Shown here: piece after piece, positions 1 to 5,511 of the stretch
Layout of the letters: every line of letters starts with the position of its first letter
How positions within the stretch are numbered: the stretch's first letter is position 1
NCBI GenBank assembly: GCA_016217585.1
Contig: JACRHQ010000100.1
Location: 1 to 8,914 of the forward strand
Direction of reading: 5' to 3'
DNA: 8,914 nucleotides
DNA from: Candidatus Omnitrophota bacterium
Lineage (GTDB): Bacteria > Omnitrophota > Gorgyraeia > Zapsychrales > Zapsychraceae
The notes under the pieces: model-generated
What the model was told of the DNA's origin: nothing
What the model saw: only the letters and a program-made list of their open reading frames with translations
The model's database searches: none
Made by a program: the position numbers and the translations under genes

Positions 1-104
1 CGGCCGACGCCGACCAAAACCAGAACACCCCGGTCAATTTGACCGACCACTTTACCGTCGACCTCGACCTGGGCGCGGCTCACTCTTTGAATAACAACCA
101 GCAC
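1..104 (-). CDS. dtd: D-aminoacyl-tRNA deacylase, 5' part (runs off the left edge)
   Basis: Dtd hydrolyses D-amino acids wrongly attached to tRNA and is a cytoplasmic quality-control enzyme of translation. Reading the minus strand from GTG at 104-102 gives 34 codons up to the window edge. They contain the family's N-terminal signature IQRVSRAQVEVDGKVVGQI followed by a hydrophobic strand VLVLVGVG, which matches the usual start of Dtd (VIQRVSRASVTVDGEVVGEI, from memory). The GTG start is supported by a run of five G (115-111, minus strand) six bases upstream, a good Shine-Dalgarno match, and by the near-consensus promoter beyond it. The remaining three quarters of the protein, including the catalytic Thr region, lies outside the window. 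The gene is divergent from the helicase and is easy to miss because only 104 bases are present. Confidence 0.88.
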   Translation of the reverse strand, partial: MLVVIQRVSRAQVEVDGKVVGQIDRGVLVLVGVG

Positions 105-119
105 GGCTATCCCCCTATG

Positions 120-146
120 AATAATATTTTGATTATAAATATTATT
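120..146. repeat. 9-bp inverted repeat bracketing the dtd -10 box
   Basis: AATAATATT (120-128) and AATATTATT (138-146) are perfect reverse complements separated by nine bases that contain most of the -10 hexamer of the dtd promoter. Its place over the promoter would suit an operator. The arms are pure A/T in an AT-rich gap, so chance is a real alternative. Confidence 0.4.
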
Positions 147-160
147 AATACAACGGTCAA
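132..160 (-). promoter_or_regulatory. Sigma-70-like promoter of dtd
   Basis: On the minus strand a -35 box TTGACC (160-155) is separated by 17 bases from a perfect -10 box TATAAT (137-132). This places the transcription start near 125, about 20 bases before the dtd GTG and upstream of its G-rich ribosome binding site. Confidence 0.75.
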
Positions 161-167
161 CCACACA

Positions 168-196
168 TTGACATTAATTCAAATCTGTGTTAGAAC
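168..196 (+). promoter_or_regulatory. Promoter of the helicase gene, implying a leaderless or near-leaderless mRNA
   Basis: A consensus -35 TTGACA (168-173) is followed after 17 bases by TAGAAC (191-196). The -10 is preceded by TG at 188-189, the extended -10 pattern. Transcription would start around 202-204, right at the ATG at 205. No Shine-Dalgarno sequence precedes that ATG, which fits a leaderless transcript. The -35 box lies only seven bases from that of dtd, so the two promoters are back to back. Confidence 0.6.
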
Positions 197-204
197 TCAA
201 AGCT

Positions 205-2448
205 ATGAATTTGAAGAATCTTCTGGAAGAACACGGCTTCCCCTCCCCGGCGATCGAACGGATTACCTCAAGCGGCATCAAAGAGCTTTACCCGCCCCAG
301 GCCGAGGCCGTGCGCAAAGGCCTCCTGGCGAAAAAAAATCTCTTGATGGCCGTCCCCACCGCCGCGGGCAAGACGCTGATGGCCGAATTGTGCATGGTCA
401 AATCGATCCTGATGGACAACGGCCGTTGTCTTTATATCGCGCCGCTCAAGGCCCTGGCCAGCGAAAAATACAACGACTTCAAGGAAAAGTACGCCCCCCT
501 GGGGATCGAGGTCGGCCTGGCCATCGGCGACGCGGACAGCCCCGCGGCGCGTCTGGACCGCTACAAGATCCTGGTGGCGACCGCCGAGAAAGTGGATTCG
601 CTCCTGCGTTCGCGCGCCCAGGGGCTGGTCAATTCCCTGTCGGTGGCGGTCCTCGACGAGATCCATTTCATCAACGACGGCTCGCGCGGGCCAACGCTGG
701 AAATCCTGACCGCCCGCCTGCGGCAGTTAAACCCGCAAATCCAAGTCCTCGCCTTAAGCGCGACCATCAGTAACGCCGACGACCTCGCCGACTGGCTTCA
801 AGCCGGGCTTGTTGCCAGCAGCTGGCGGCCGATCCCTTTGAAAGAAGGCGTCTATTTCGACGAGCGGATCCAGTTCCACCGTTACGGCACCAGGATCATC
901 CGGGAAGAATCGCCCGACGACTTGAGCAAGCTCACGCTCGACACGCTGCGCGGCAAGGGGCAGGTCCTGATCTTCGTCAACTCCCGGCGCTCGACCCAGG
1001 CTGTCGCCAGACAGATCGGTCCCGACGTCGCCGGGATATTGAGCGCCGAGGAACGAAAACATCTCCTCGACCTCTCCAAAAAAATCGCCGGCAGCCAGGC
1101 CGACGCGACCAACATCTGCCGCAAACTCGCCGATTCCGTCGTCCAGGGCGTGGCCTTCCACCACGCCGGGCTTAGACCGGACCAGCGGGAGCTTGTTGAA
1201 AAAAATTTCAAGGGCAACCTGATCAAGGTGATCGCCTGCACGCCGACGCTGGCCGCGGGCGTGAACCTGCCGGCCCGAAGAGCCATCGTGCGCGACTGCA
1301 AACGCTACGAGAACGGGATCGGACAGGCCTACATTCCTGTTTCAGAATATAAACAATGTGCTGGTCGGGCAGGCCGCCCGCAATACGACGATTTCGGCGA
1401 GGCGGTCCTGGTGGCCAAGTCCCATTCCGAGGCCTTGACGCTTTTAGAACGCTACGTCCAGGCCTCGCCCGAGCCGATCATCTCGAAGCTGGGCAAGGAA
1501 ACGGCCCTGCGCATCCACGTCCTGTCCTCCATCGCCGGCGGCTACGTCCACGACGTCAAGAGCATGCTGGAGTTTATCCAGCACACCTTCCTCTACCACC
1601 AGAAACTGACGCCCAACCTCCTGGGGTTGATCGGCGAGATCTTCGATTTCCTGCACAAGGAACAGTTCATCGAAAAAAGCAGTTCGACTGCGCTCACTAC
1701 AGGCGGCTACCGGTTTTTCGCCACTCCGCTGGGGAGCCTGACCAGCCGGCTGTACATCGACCCGGCCTCCGCGATCACGCTGCGCTCGGGGTTAACCGCC
1801 GCGCAGAAGAAAGGGACGTTCTCCGCCGTCGGTATTTTGCACCTGGTGACCTGCTGTCCGGACGGTCCCGTGCTCTCCACGGGCAAAAAGGATGCCGAGG
1901 ACCTGGAGAACTTCGCGTCGCGGTTCCGGGAAGAATTCATCCTCACGCCGGAGAACTGGCCGGACCTGCCGATAGGCTCCCGAAGGGAGGACGACTATTA
2001 CGCGTATGCCTCGACGCTCAAGACGACGTCCTGCATCCTGCGGTGGATCGAGGAGGAAAAAGAAGAGCTCATCTGCGAGCAGTTCGGGATCGGCCCGGGG
2101 GACATCTACCGGCACATGGAAGGCGTCCAGTGGCTTTTATACGCGGCGGGGAATATCGCGCACCTGTTTCACCAAAAAAGCCTGACGTCCCAGCTGCAGA
2201 ATTTGCGCACCCGCGTGCGCTACGGCATCAAGGAAGAACTTCTGGAGCTGACGCAGCTCAAAGGCGTGGGCCGCGTGCGCGCGCGCATCCTCTTCGAAAA
2301 AGGGTTCAAACGCCTGAGCGATTTCAGGTCCGCCTCCGTTGATCAGTTGAGCCAGATCAAGCCGATCGGCAGGACCCTCGCCCAGGACATCCTCGCCCAG
2401 ATTGCATCAACCTCAAGCCACAGAACGACCGCTACGCTTCAAAATTGA
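205..2448 (+). CDS. Hel308/Ski2-like superfamily 2 DNA helicase
   Basis: This is an ATP-dependent 3'-5' helicase of the Ski2/Hel308 type; family members act on stalled or damaged replication forks. Starting at ATG 205 it has 747 residues, close to archaeal Hel308 (about 700). Visible motifs, in order: Q-motif region YPPQ (29-32), Walker A AVPTAAGKT (49-57), motif Ia APLKALASEKY (79-89), Walker B as DEIH (151-154), SAT (185-187), motif IV LIFVNSRRS (255-263), HHAGL (319-323), motif V TPTLAAGVNLPAR (346-358) and motif VI QCAGRAGRPQYD (384-395). Near the C-terminus GVGRVRARIL and KPIGRTLAQDI form helix-hairpin-helix-like elements, with the RxRAR signature of Hel308 domain 5. The in-frame GTG at 187 was not chosen because it lies inside the promoter. 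The last dozen residues (SSHRTTATLQN) are low complexity and may come from sequence joined at the AT-rich island. Hel308 is unusual in bacteria; the subfamily call rests on motifs only. Confidence 0.9.
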   Translation: MNLKNLLEEHGFPSPAIERITSSGIKELYPPQAEAVRKGLLAKKNLLMAVPTAAGKTLMAELCMVKSILMDNGRCLYIAPLKALASEKYNDFKEKYAPLGIEVGLAIGDADSPAARLDRYKILVATAEKVDSLLRSRAQGLVNSLSVAVLDEIHFINDGSRGPTLEILTARLRQLNPQIQVLALSATISNADDLADWLQAGLVASSWRPIPLKEGVYFDERIQFHRYGTRIIREESPDDLSKLTLDTLRGKGQVLIFVNSRRSTQAVARQIGPDVAGILSAEERKHLLDLSKKIAGSQADATNICRKLADSVVQGVAFHHAGLRPDQRELVEKNFKGNLIKVIACTPTLAAGVNLPARRAIVRDCKRYENGIGQAYIPVSEYKQCAGRAGRPQYDDFGEAVLVAKSHSEALTLLERYVQASPEPIISKLGKETALRIHVLSSIAGGYVHDVKSMLEFIQHTFLYHQKLTPNLLGLIGEIFDFLHKEQFIEKSSSTALTTGGYRFFATPLGSLTSRLYIDPASAITLRSGLTAAQKKGTFSAVGILHLVTCCPDGPVLSTGKKDAEDLENFASRFREEFILTPENWPDLPIGSRREDDYYAYASTLKTTSCILRWIEEEKEELICEQFGIGPGDIYRHMEGVQWLLYAAGNIAHLFHQKSLTSQLQNLRTRVRYGIKEELLELTQLKGVGRVRARILFEKGFKRLSDFRSASVDQLSQIKPIGRTLAQDILAQIASTSSHRTTATLQN

Positions 2449-2557
2449 TCTGACATTTTTCCGTTGCGACACAGTTAAGCTTTTTAGGTTTCTTTTTAAT
2501 GGCTTTAAGCAATTTTTCCACTTCTTTTCTGATCTTTTCTGTTTTGGTTTTCTTCAT
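2432..2557 (-). CDS. Small lysine-rich ORF coupled to the antitoxin
   Basis: A 41-residue ORF starts at ATG 2557-2555, which overlaps the antitoxin stop codon in an ATGA arrangement, and ends at TAG 2434-2432 inside the 3' end of the opposing helicase gene. The N-terminal two thirds is highly basic (MKKTKTEKIRKEVEKLLKAI, then KKKPKK), likely helical. The tail CVATEKCQINFEA looks unrelated. It may be a third gene of the toxin-antitoxin operon or the start of a longer gene cut at the island border. I do not recognise a family. Confidence 0.4.
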   Translation of the reverse strand: MKKTKTEKIRKEVEKLLKAIKKKPKKLNCVATEKCQINFEA

Positions 2558-2874
2558 GATTGGGCAGGACGTAATTGATAATGAATATGTTCTTTCTTTT
2601 CCAAAGCATAGATCACATCGAACAAATTGGAGGCTGTTGGATTGCCATCGGCGCTGAACATCCGCATCAAACTTTTGGGATCTTTTTTCGTCAATTTACC
2701 TAATTTTTCAAAACCCACAATGGCGTTAATATAATCCCTAAGAAGCGCTTTGCCTGTTTTCAAGTCCCCGGCAAGCATGCATTCAATGCTTTCGCGAAGC
2801 ATCCCCTCTCGAAATTCGGGGTCCTGCAAAGCCCGTGCCTGTACGGTTTCTTTAAAGTCGCGTGTGATCGCCAT
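2554..2874 (-). CDS. HigA-like antitoxin / Cro-type HTH regulator
   Basis: This 106-residue protein resembles the antitoxins paired with HigB/RelE-like toxins, which neutralise the toxin and repress their own operon. The family-typical stretch is INAIVGFEKLGKLTKKDPKS followed by LMRMFSADGNPTASNLFDVI (about residues 49-88), a Cro/Xre-type helix-turn-helix. It lies two bases after the stop of the toxin remnant, giving the toxin-first order of HigBA loci. The start ATG (2874-2872) sits directly behind the toxin. The frame is open and full length for the family (about 100 residues). A 16-bp palindrome at the toxin start is the obvious binding site. With the toxin broken, this gene may survive as a solitary regulator or immunity gene. 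Confidence 0.75.
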   Translation of the reverse strand: MAITRDFKETVQARALQDPEFREGMLRESIECMLAGDLKTGKALLRDYINAIVGFEKLGKLTKKDPKSLMRMFSADGNPTASNLFDVIYALEKKEHIHYQLRPAQS

Positions 2875-2876
2875 CG

Positions 2877-3111
2877 CTATTGCCCCTGATTGCGTTTTTT
2901 ATATTCTTCCCAAAGTTCCGCCGCTTTATCAATATCCCTTTGTCAAAGCGCCCTTAATGGGTTTGAGGCTCGAGGTGTTCCCTTGCGCTATCCGGGTCAA
3001 ATAAGTGTTTACTTTGTTTGCCGCGTGGGCGTCCAGACTTTCAAACCAATCGGCAAAAGGGCTGCCCCCCTCTTCTGTAATGTACTCTTCAACCCTGATA
3101 TAAGGTAACAT
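2877..3111 (-). pseudogene. HigB/RelE-like toxin, broken by an internal deletion
   Basis: Toxins of this family are small ribosome-dependent mRNA interferases. The first frame, from ATG 3111, reads the typical N-terminus YIRVEEYITEEGGSPFADWF and SLDAHAANKVNTYLTRIAQG, then stops after 60 residues. From 2942 down to TAG 2879-2877 another frame encodes the family's C-terminal helix QRDIDKAAELWEEYKKRNQG. Between the two, the middle strands normally holding residues like GPGYRIYFG and LLGGGTKKR (from memory) are absent, about 40 residues. This is a net loss of bases equal to 2 modulo 3, so neither frame gives a whole toxin. The intact ends and the two-base spacing to the antitoxin show a real HigBA operon whose toxin is inactive as assembled. 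Confidence 0.75.
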
Positions 3112-3120
3112 ATATGTTAC
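3105..3120. promoter_or_regulatory. 16-bp perfect palindrome, probable antitoxin operator
   Basis: GTAACATATATGTTAC is its own reverse complement and overlaps the toxin start codon (3111-3109). HigA-type antitoxins commonly repress by binding palindromes at the promoter or start of their own operon, so this is the likely autoregulatory operator. That is inference from position and symmetry. Confidence 0.7.
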
Positions 3121-3295
3121 TTGGATGCAAATTTTATTTCAAATTTTGCTTTATCCAATTGGTTAGATAAAACCTCTGCTATATTTCTGCTTAAAGGGGG
3201 AAATCAAGCGGCAATGGAAGCTGAAAAGGTATCGCAGGGGGAACTACCGTCAACAACAATACATTATCGGCGCGGAAAAGGCAATGAATTCCTTG
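3121..3295. other. AT-rich spacer between the toxin-antitoxin operon and the truncated DUF3175 gene
   Basis: About 170 bases with no recognisable gene. Base composition is lower in G+C than the flanking operon, and the DUF3175 reading frame loses its family similarity near 3296, so this looks like one edge of inserted or rearranged DNA. A short open stretch on the minus strand ends in LSNQLDKAKFEIKFASK just before the palindrome; it could be the decayed end of a lost gene. I see no terminal inverted repeats or target-site duplication. Confidence 0.4.
3131..3158 (-). promoter_or_regulatory. Probable promoter of the toxin-antitoxin operon
   Basis: On the minus strand TTGGAT (3158-3153) and TAAAAT (3136-3131) are 16 bases apart, which puts the transcription start just upstream of the palindrome at 3120-3105. 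An alternative TTGAAA/TAACAT pair with 17-base spacing would have its -10 inside the palindrome but would start transcription beyond the ATG, so it is less likely. Confidence 0.45.
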
Positions 3296-3455
3296 AGACC
3301 TTGCGCCGGCCGCTTGCTTCGGCGGACTCTTTCAGAGAGCGCGCGATGGCCCGCGGGTCGTCCCAGGTAAAAACGCCGGAGTCGAGATCCAGGGCGTTAC
3401 TTTCCCGCGTCACCCGGCCCGACCAATACTTATTTTCTGAACTCGCGCGTGCCAT
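3264..3455 (-). pseudogene. DUF3175 family gene, 3' end lost
   Basis: From ATG 3455 the frame reads MARASSENKYWSGRVTRESN then ALDLDSGVFTWDDPRAIARS and LKESAEASGRRK, the conserved N-terminal half of DUF3175, small proteins of unknown function often of about 90-100 residues. After RRK the sequence (VSRNSLPFPRR, stop at 3266-3264) no longer resembles the family. Its usual second half, around SAMSMLTFYINRAGKNL from memory, is not found in any frame downstream. The start overlaps the hydrolase 3' end by 26 bases, so it was the last gene of that operon. The break coincides with the AT-rich island. Whether the 63-residue product is made is unknown. Confidence 0.7.
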
Positions 3456-4137
3456 TGTCGTCTTTGGCGAAATGCCGCTCGAACCATCGGGACGCGGCGG
3501 CCGCGACCTCTTCCAGGGCGCCGGGCTCTTCAAAAAGATGCGTGGCGTGGGGGACGATGTGAATGTCTTTTTCCACGCGCAGCTCCCGGCAAGCGTCCTG
3601 GTTAAGCTTGATCACCACTGTGTCGTTGCCGCCGACGATCAACAGCGTCGGCGCCCGGACCTTCGCCAGGGCGGCCGCGGCCAAATCCGGCCGCCCGCCG
3701 CGCGAGACAACGGCCCGGATCAACTCCGGTTTTGCGGCCGCCGCCATGAGCGCGGCCGCCGCGCCGGTCGAGGCCCCGAAATATCCAAGGGGGAGTTCGC
3801 GCTTTTGCGCCTGGAGCCGGGCGGTGAGCCAATCCGTCGCCGCGGTCAAACGCCGCGTCAAAAAAGGGATATTAAAACGAAACGCCCCGGTCAGCGCGTC
3901 CCGGGCTTCCTCTTCTTCCGTCAAAAGGTCAAACAGTAAAGAGCCGATTTTCTTCTTAAAAAGACACTCGGCGACAAAACGGTTGCGCGGGCTCAACCGG
4001 CTGCTGCCGCTGCCGTGGGCGAAGATCACGAGGCCGCTCGCCCCGGCCGGCACGCGCAGGTCCCCGCGCAGGCGCGCGTCCTTGAGCGCGATGACCACCG
4101 TCTCTTCCCGGGCCTCCTGGCCGGAAGCTGTTTTCAT
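3430..4137 (-). CDS. Alpha/beta hydrolase, dienelactone hydrolase-like
   Basis: A cytoplasmic hydrolase of 235 residues with no signal peptide. The fold's landmarks are all present: LVIFAHGSGSSRLSPRN with the HGSGSS oxyanion region (about 40-45), nucleophile elbow GYFGASTGAAAAL with Ser in GASTG (about 122), the acid in LLIVGGNDTVV (about 175) and the catalytic His in PHATHLFEE (about 200). The substrate cannot be told. Proteins of this type are often found next to phosphoribosyltransferases and annotated as dienelactone hydrolases. ATG 4137 has a GGAG ribosome binding site eight bases upstream and is 18 bases after the flavin-protein gene, so the two are co-transcribed. Its 3' end overlaps the DUF3175 start. 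Confidence 0.85.
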   Translation of the reverse strand: MKTASGQEAREETVVIALKDARLRGDLRVPAGASGLVIFAHGSGSSRLSPRNRFVAECLFKKKIGSLLFDLLTEEEEARDALTGAFRFNIPFLTRRLTAATDWLTARLQAQKRELPLGYFGASTGAAAALMAAAAKPELIRAVVSRGGRPDLAAAALAKVRAPTLLIVGGNDTVVIKLNQDACRELRVEKDIHIVPHATHLFEEPGALEEVAAAASRWFERHFAKDDNGTREFRK

Positions 4138-4155
4138 TTCTTGTCTCCGCGATAA

Positions 4156-4557
4156 CTACATCCTGACGTCGAGATGAGGCGCCTGCTGGAAATTGAGGAC
4201 CTTTTGGACCCGCACGCGGACTTTGATCTCCTCCTGCGGATAATGCTTTTTGTTCTCCAGCCCCGGCAGGTAACCGTTGAGGACCGCCACGCTTTCAATG
4301 TCCTCGAGCCGGCCGACTAGCTGGTAACCCGTGTCCCTGGCCGGCTGCCAGACAACGAGCGACACGTTCGGGTTCTTTTCGAGGTTGGCAAAGGTGGACT
4401 GGCAGGGCCACATCGTCAGGAGAACCGAGTCGCCGGGGCCCGCCGCGATATCCTTGACGACCGCGATATGCGGCGTCCCCGCGGCGTCCGCCGTCGCCAG
4501 AAACAGATGCCCCACCTCTTTAGCCATCGCGACGGCGCGTTTGATCTGCGGCTGCAT
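4156..4557 (-). CDS. Pyridoxamine 5'-phosphate oxidase-like FMN-binding protein
   Basis: A single-domain split-barrel flavin protein of 133 residues. The N-terminal pattern VGHLFLATADAAGTPHIAVV and the following STFANLEKNPNVSLVVW (about residues 65-80) are typical of the small PNPOx-like family, whose members bind FMN, F420 or haem; the physiological substrate is unclear. Two starts are possible: ATG 4557, used here, or TTG 4566, which overlaps the preceding stop codon and has GAGG five bases upstream. Either way translation is coupled to the upstream gene. It ends with TAG at 4158-4156. Confidence 0.82.
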   Translation of the reverse strand: MQPQIKRAVAMAKEVGHLFLATADAAGTPHIAVVKDIAAGPGDSVLLTMWPCQSTFANLEKNPNVSLVVWQPARDTGYQLVGRLEDIESVAVLNGYLPGLENKKHYPQEEIKVRVRVQKVLNFQQAPHLDVRM

Positions 4558-4562
4558 CTTTC

Positions 4563-5111
4563 TCAATGAGCCCTCAAGGGGACACTATACTTATTTCCGG
4601 GAGGAATTAAGTATCGTGTCCCTCTATTTCCTTTATCGGACTTCGACACAAATATAAGCTCCAAATCACTCGTCATCAAACATGTGCCGTCCTTATTGTT
4701 TTCTAGTTTTATTGTCAGAATCGTCTTGTTTCGCAATCGAAAAAATCTCCGCGCCGCGACGCGAGTGACAGCAGACACCATCTGGAACGTCCCGCCATTC
4801 TCGTCAAATTGCGTCACAGTATACAAGTGCTTTAAATATTGCCCTTGCGACTCTTCTTCATTTGCGATTTCAGTCCCGACGCCGAGCTCTTTGGAGTTTA
4901 ACAAGACGAACTTCTTATGGTCAGGAGTCAACTGAAGATACCAGCGATCCAGGTGTTTCAAGAAATAGAAAACGCAGCCGGGGTCTTTCTTTACAATTGT
5001 CGAGAAGCCAAGACGTATTGTCTTTTCAGGATCCGGAATATTCTCGGCTTTGCCGGGGCTTGCCATATACCCCCAAAAGAAGAGTAAGAATAAACAAATG
5101 AATCTTCTCAT
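4563..5111 (-). CDS. Exported SRPBCC-like protein
   Basis: A 182-residue protein starting at ATG 5111 with a clear secretion signal: MRRFICLFLLFFWGYMASPG followed by KAEN, which would be cut after the Ala. There is no lipobox cysteine. The mature part (IRLGFSTIVKKDPGCVFYFL, then HLDRWYLQLTPDHKKFVLLN) and the later GGTFQMVSAVTRVAARRFFR region resemble START/SRPBCC-type ligand-binding domains (polyketide cyclase-like), a fold call of moderate confidence. An in-frame TTG at 5144 would add 11 residues ahead of the signal and is less likely. It is the first gene of the operon; no convincing promoter or ribosome binding site was seen. It ends in TGA overlapping the possible TTG start of the next gene. 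Confidence 0.65.
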   Translation of the reverse strand: MRRFICLFLLFFWGYMASPGKAENIPDPEKTIRLGFSTIVKKDPGCVFYFLKHLDRWYLQLTPDHKKFVLLNSKELGVGTEIANEEESQGQYLKHLYTVTQFDENGGTFQMVSAVTRVAARRFFRLRNKTILTIKLENNKDGTCLMTSDLELIFVSKSDKGNRGTRYLIPPGNKYSVPLRAH

Positions 5112-5150
5112 TGGTCGAACACTTAGCAATTCCTTCCGTATCAAGAGCCC

Positions 5151-5179
5151 CCTGCCTTTGTGACGCCTGCCTTTAGGCG
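5151..5179. repeat. Short GC-rich repeat with a small hairpin
   Basis: CCTGCCTTT occurs at 5151-5159 and again at 5166-5174, and CGCCT (5164-5168) can pair with AGGCG (5175-5179) around a six-base loop. There is no T-tract on either side, so it is a poor intrinsic terminator. The style recalls the interspersed GC-rich repeats found between genes in many genomes; copies elsewhere cannot be checked here. Confidence 0.4.
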
Positions 5180-5189
5180 AGGCCCGCCC

Positions 5190-5222
5190 CTACGCATGAT
5201 ACCTTACCGCTGACCCTTCGTC
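5190..5222 (-). pseudogene. Orphan second copy of the nuclease gene's last 11 codons
   Basis: These 33 bases read DEGSAVRYHA and a TAG stop on the minus strand. The last 11 codons of the DUF1016N-SNase fusion (6172-6140) read DEGLAVRYEG and TAG; 27 of the 33 bases are identical. Most of the differences in the first eight codons are at third positions, as expected if both once evolved as coding sequence. No further similarity continues upstream, where the HEPN remnant ends at 5234. It looks like the ghost of a second nuclease gene. Confidence 0.5.
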
Positions 5223-5233
5223 CCCGCCGGAAA

Positions 5234-5511
5234 TCACAGCTCGAATTTCAATTCGATCTGCGGGTTGCGCTTTTTGACTTCTTTCAGGACTTCCTTGACC
5301 AGGAGGATCGCGTCGTCAAAGCCCGCCCGGCCTTGAGCATCGCGTTGTAGGCCAGCAAATACGTCGCGCGCTCGGCGATGTCCTTGATCTTTTTGGCTTC
5401 GGCCAGATCGCGCGCGGCCTCCCGCAGAAGTTCTTCCACCTGCGTGACGCCCGCGGGTTGTTTGCGCAACTTGCCGGACTTTTCCAGATCTTTGATGATC
5501 CCTTCAGACAT
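5234..5511 (-). pseudogene. HEPN-domain toxin (HepT-like), broken by an internal deletion
   Basis: HEPN proteins of MNT-HEPN pairs are RNase toxins silenced by their nucleotidyltransferase partner. From ATG 5511 the frame gives MSEGIIKDLEKSGKLRKQPA, then VEELLREAARDLAEAKKIKD and ERATYLLAYNAMLKAGRA, a typical HEPN N-terminal half, and then runs out of frame to a stop at 5286-5284. From about 5320 another frame encodes FDDAILLVKEVLKEVKKRNP and QIELKFEL to TGA 5236-5234, the family's last helix and tail. The middle, which should hold the catalytic R-x4-6-H motif, is missing, a net loss equal to 1 modulo 3. The 8-base overlap with the restored MNT frame is typical of these operons. Confidence 0.72.

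Noticed and set aside
187..204. Upstream GTG start for the helicase
   Set aside because: It falls between the -35 and -10 boxes of the only good promoter and would add six residues before the natural ATG.
39..773. 244-codon plus-strand open frame across the left intergenic region
   Set aside because: It runs antisense to dtd and then out of frame through the helicase. The product is Arg/Pro/Gly-rich, typical of a shadow frame in GC-rich DNA.
1356..2342. 328-codon plus-strand open frame inside the helicase
   Set aside because: It overlaps the helicase entirely in another frame, has biased Arg/Pro-rich composition and no recognisable motif.
3121..3939. 272-codon plus-strand open frame opposite the hydrolase
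   Set aside because: Antisense to a hydrolase with complete motifs; the sequence has no family features.
5145..5233. Intrinsic terminator before the SRPBCC-like gene
   Set aside because: The CGCCT/AGGCG hairpin is short and no U-tract follows on either strand.
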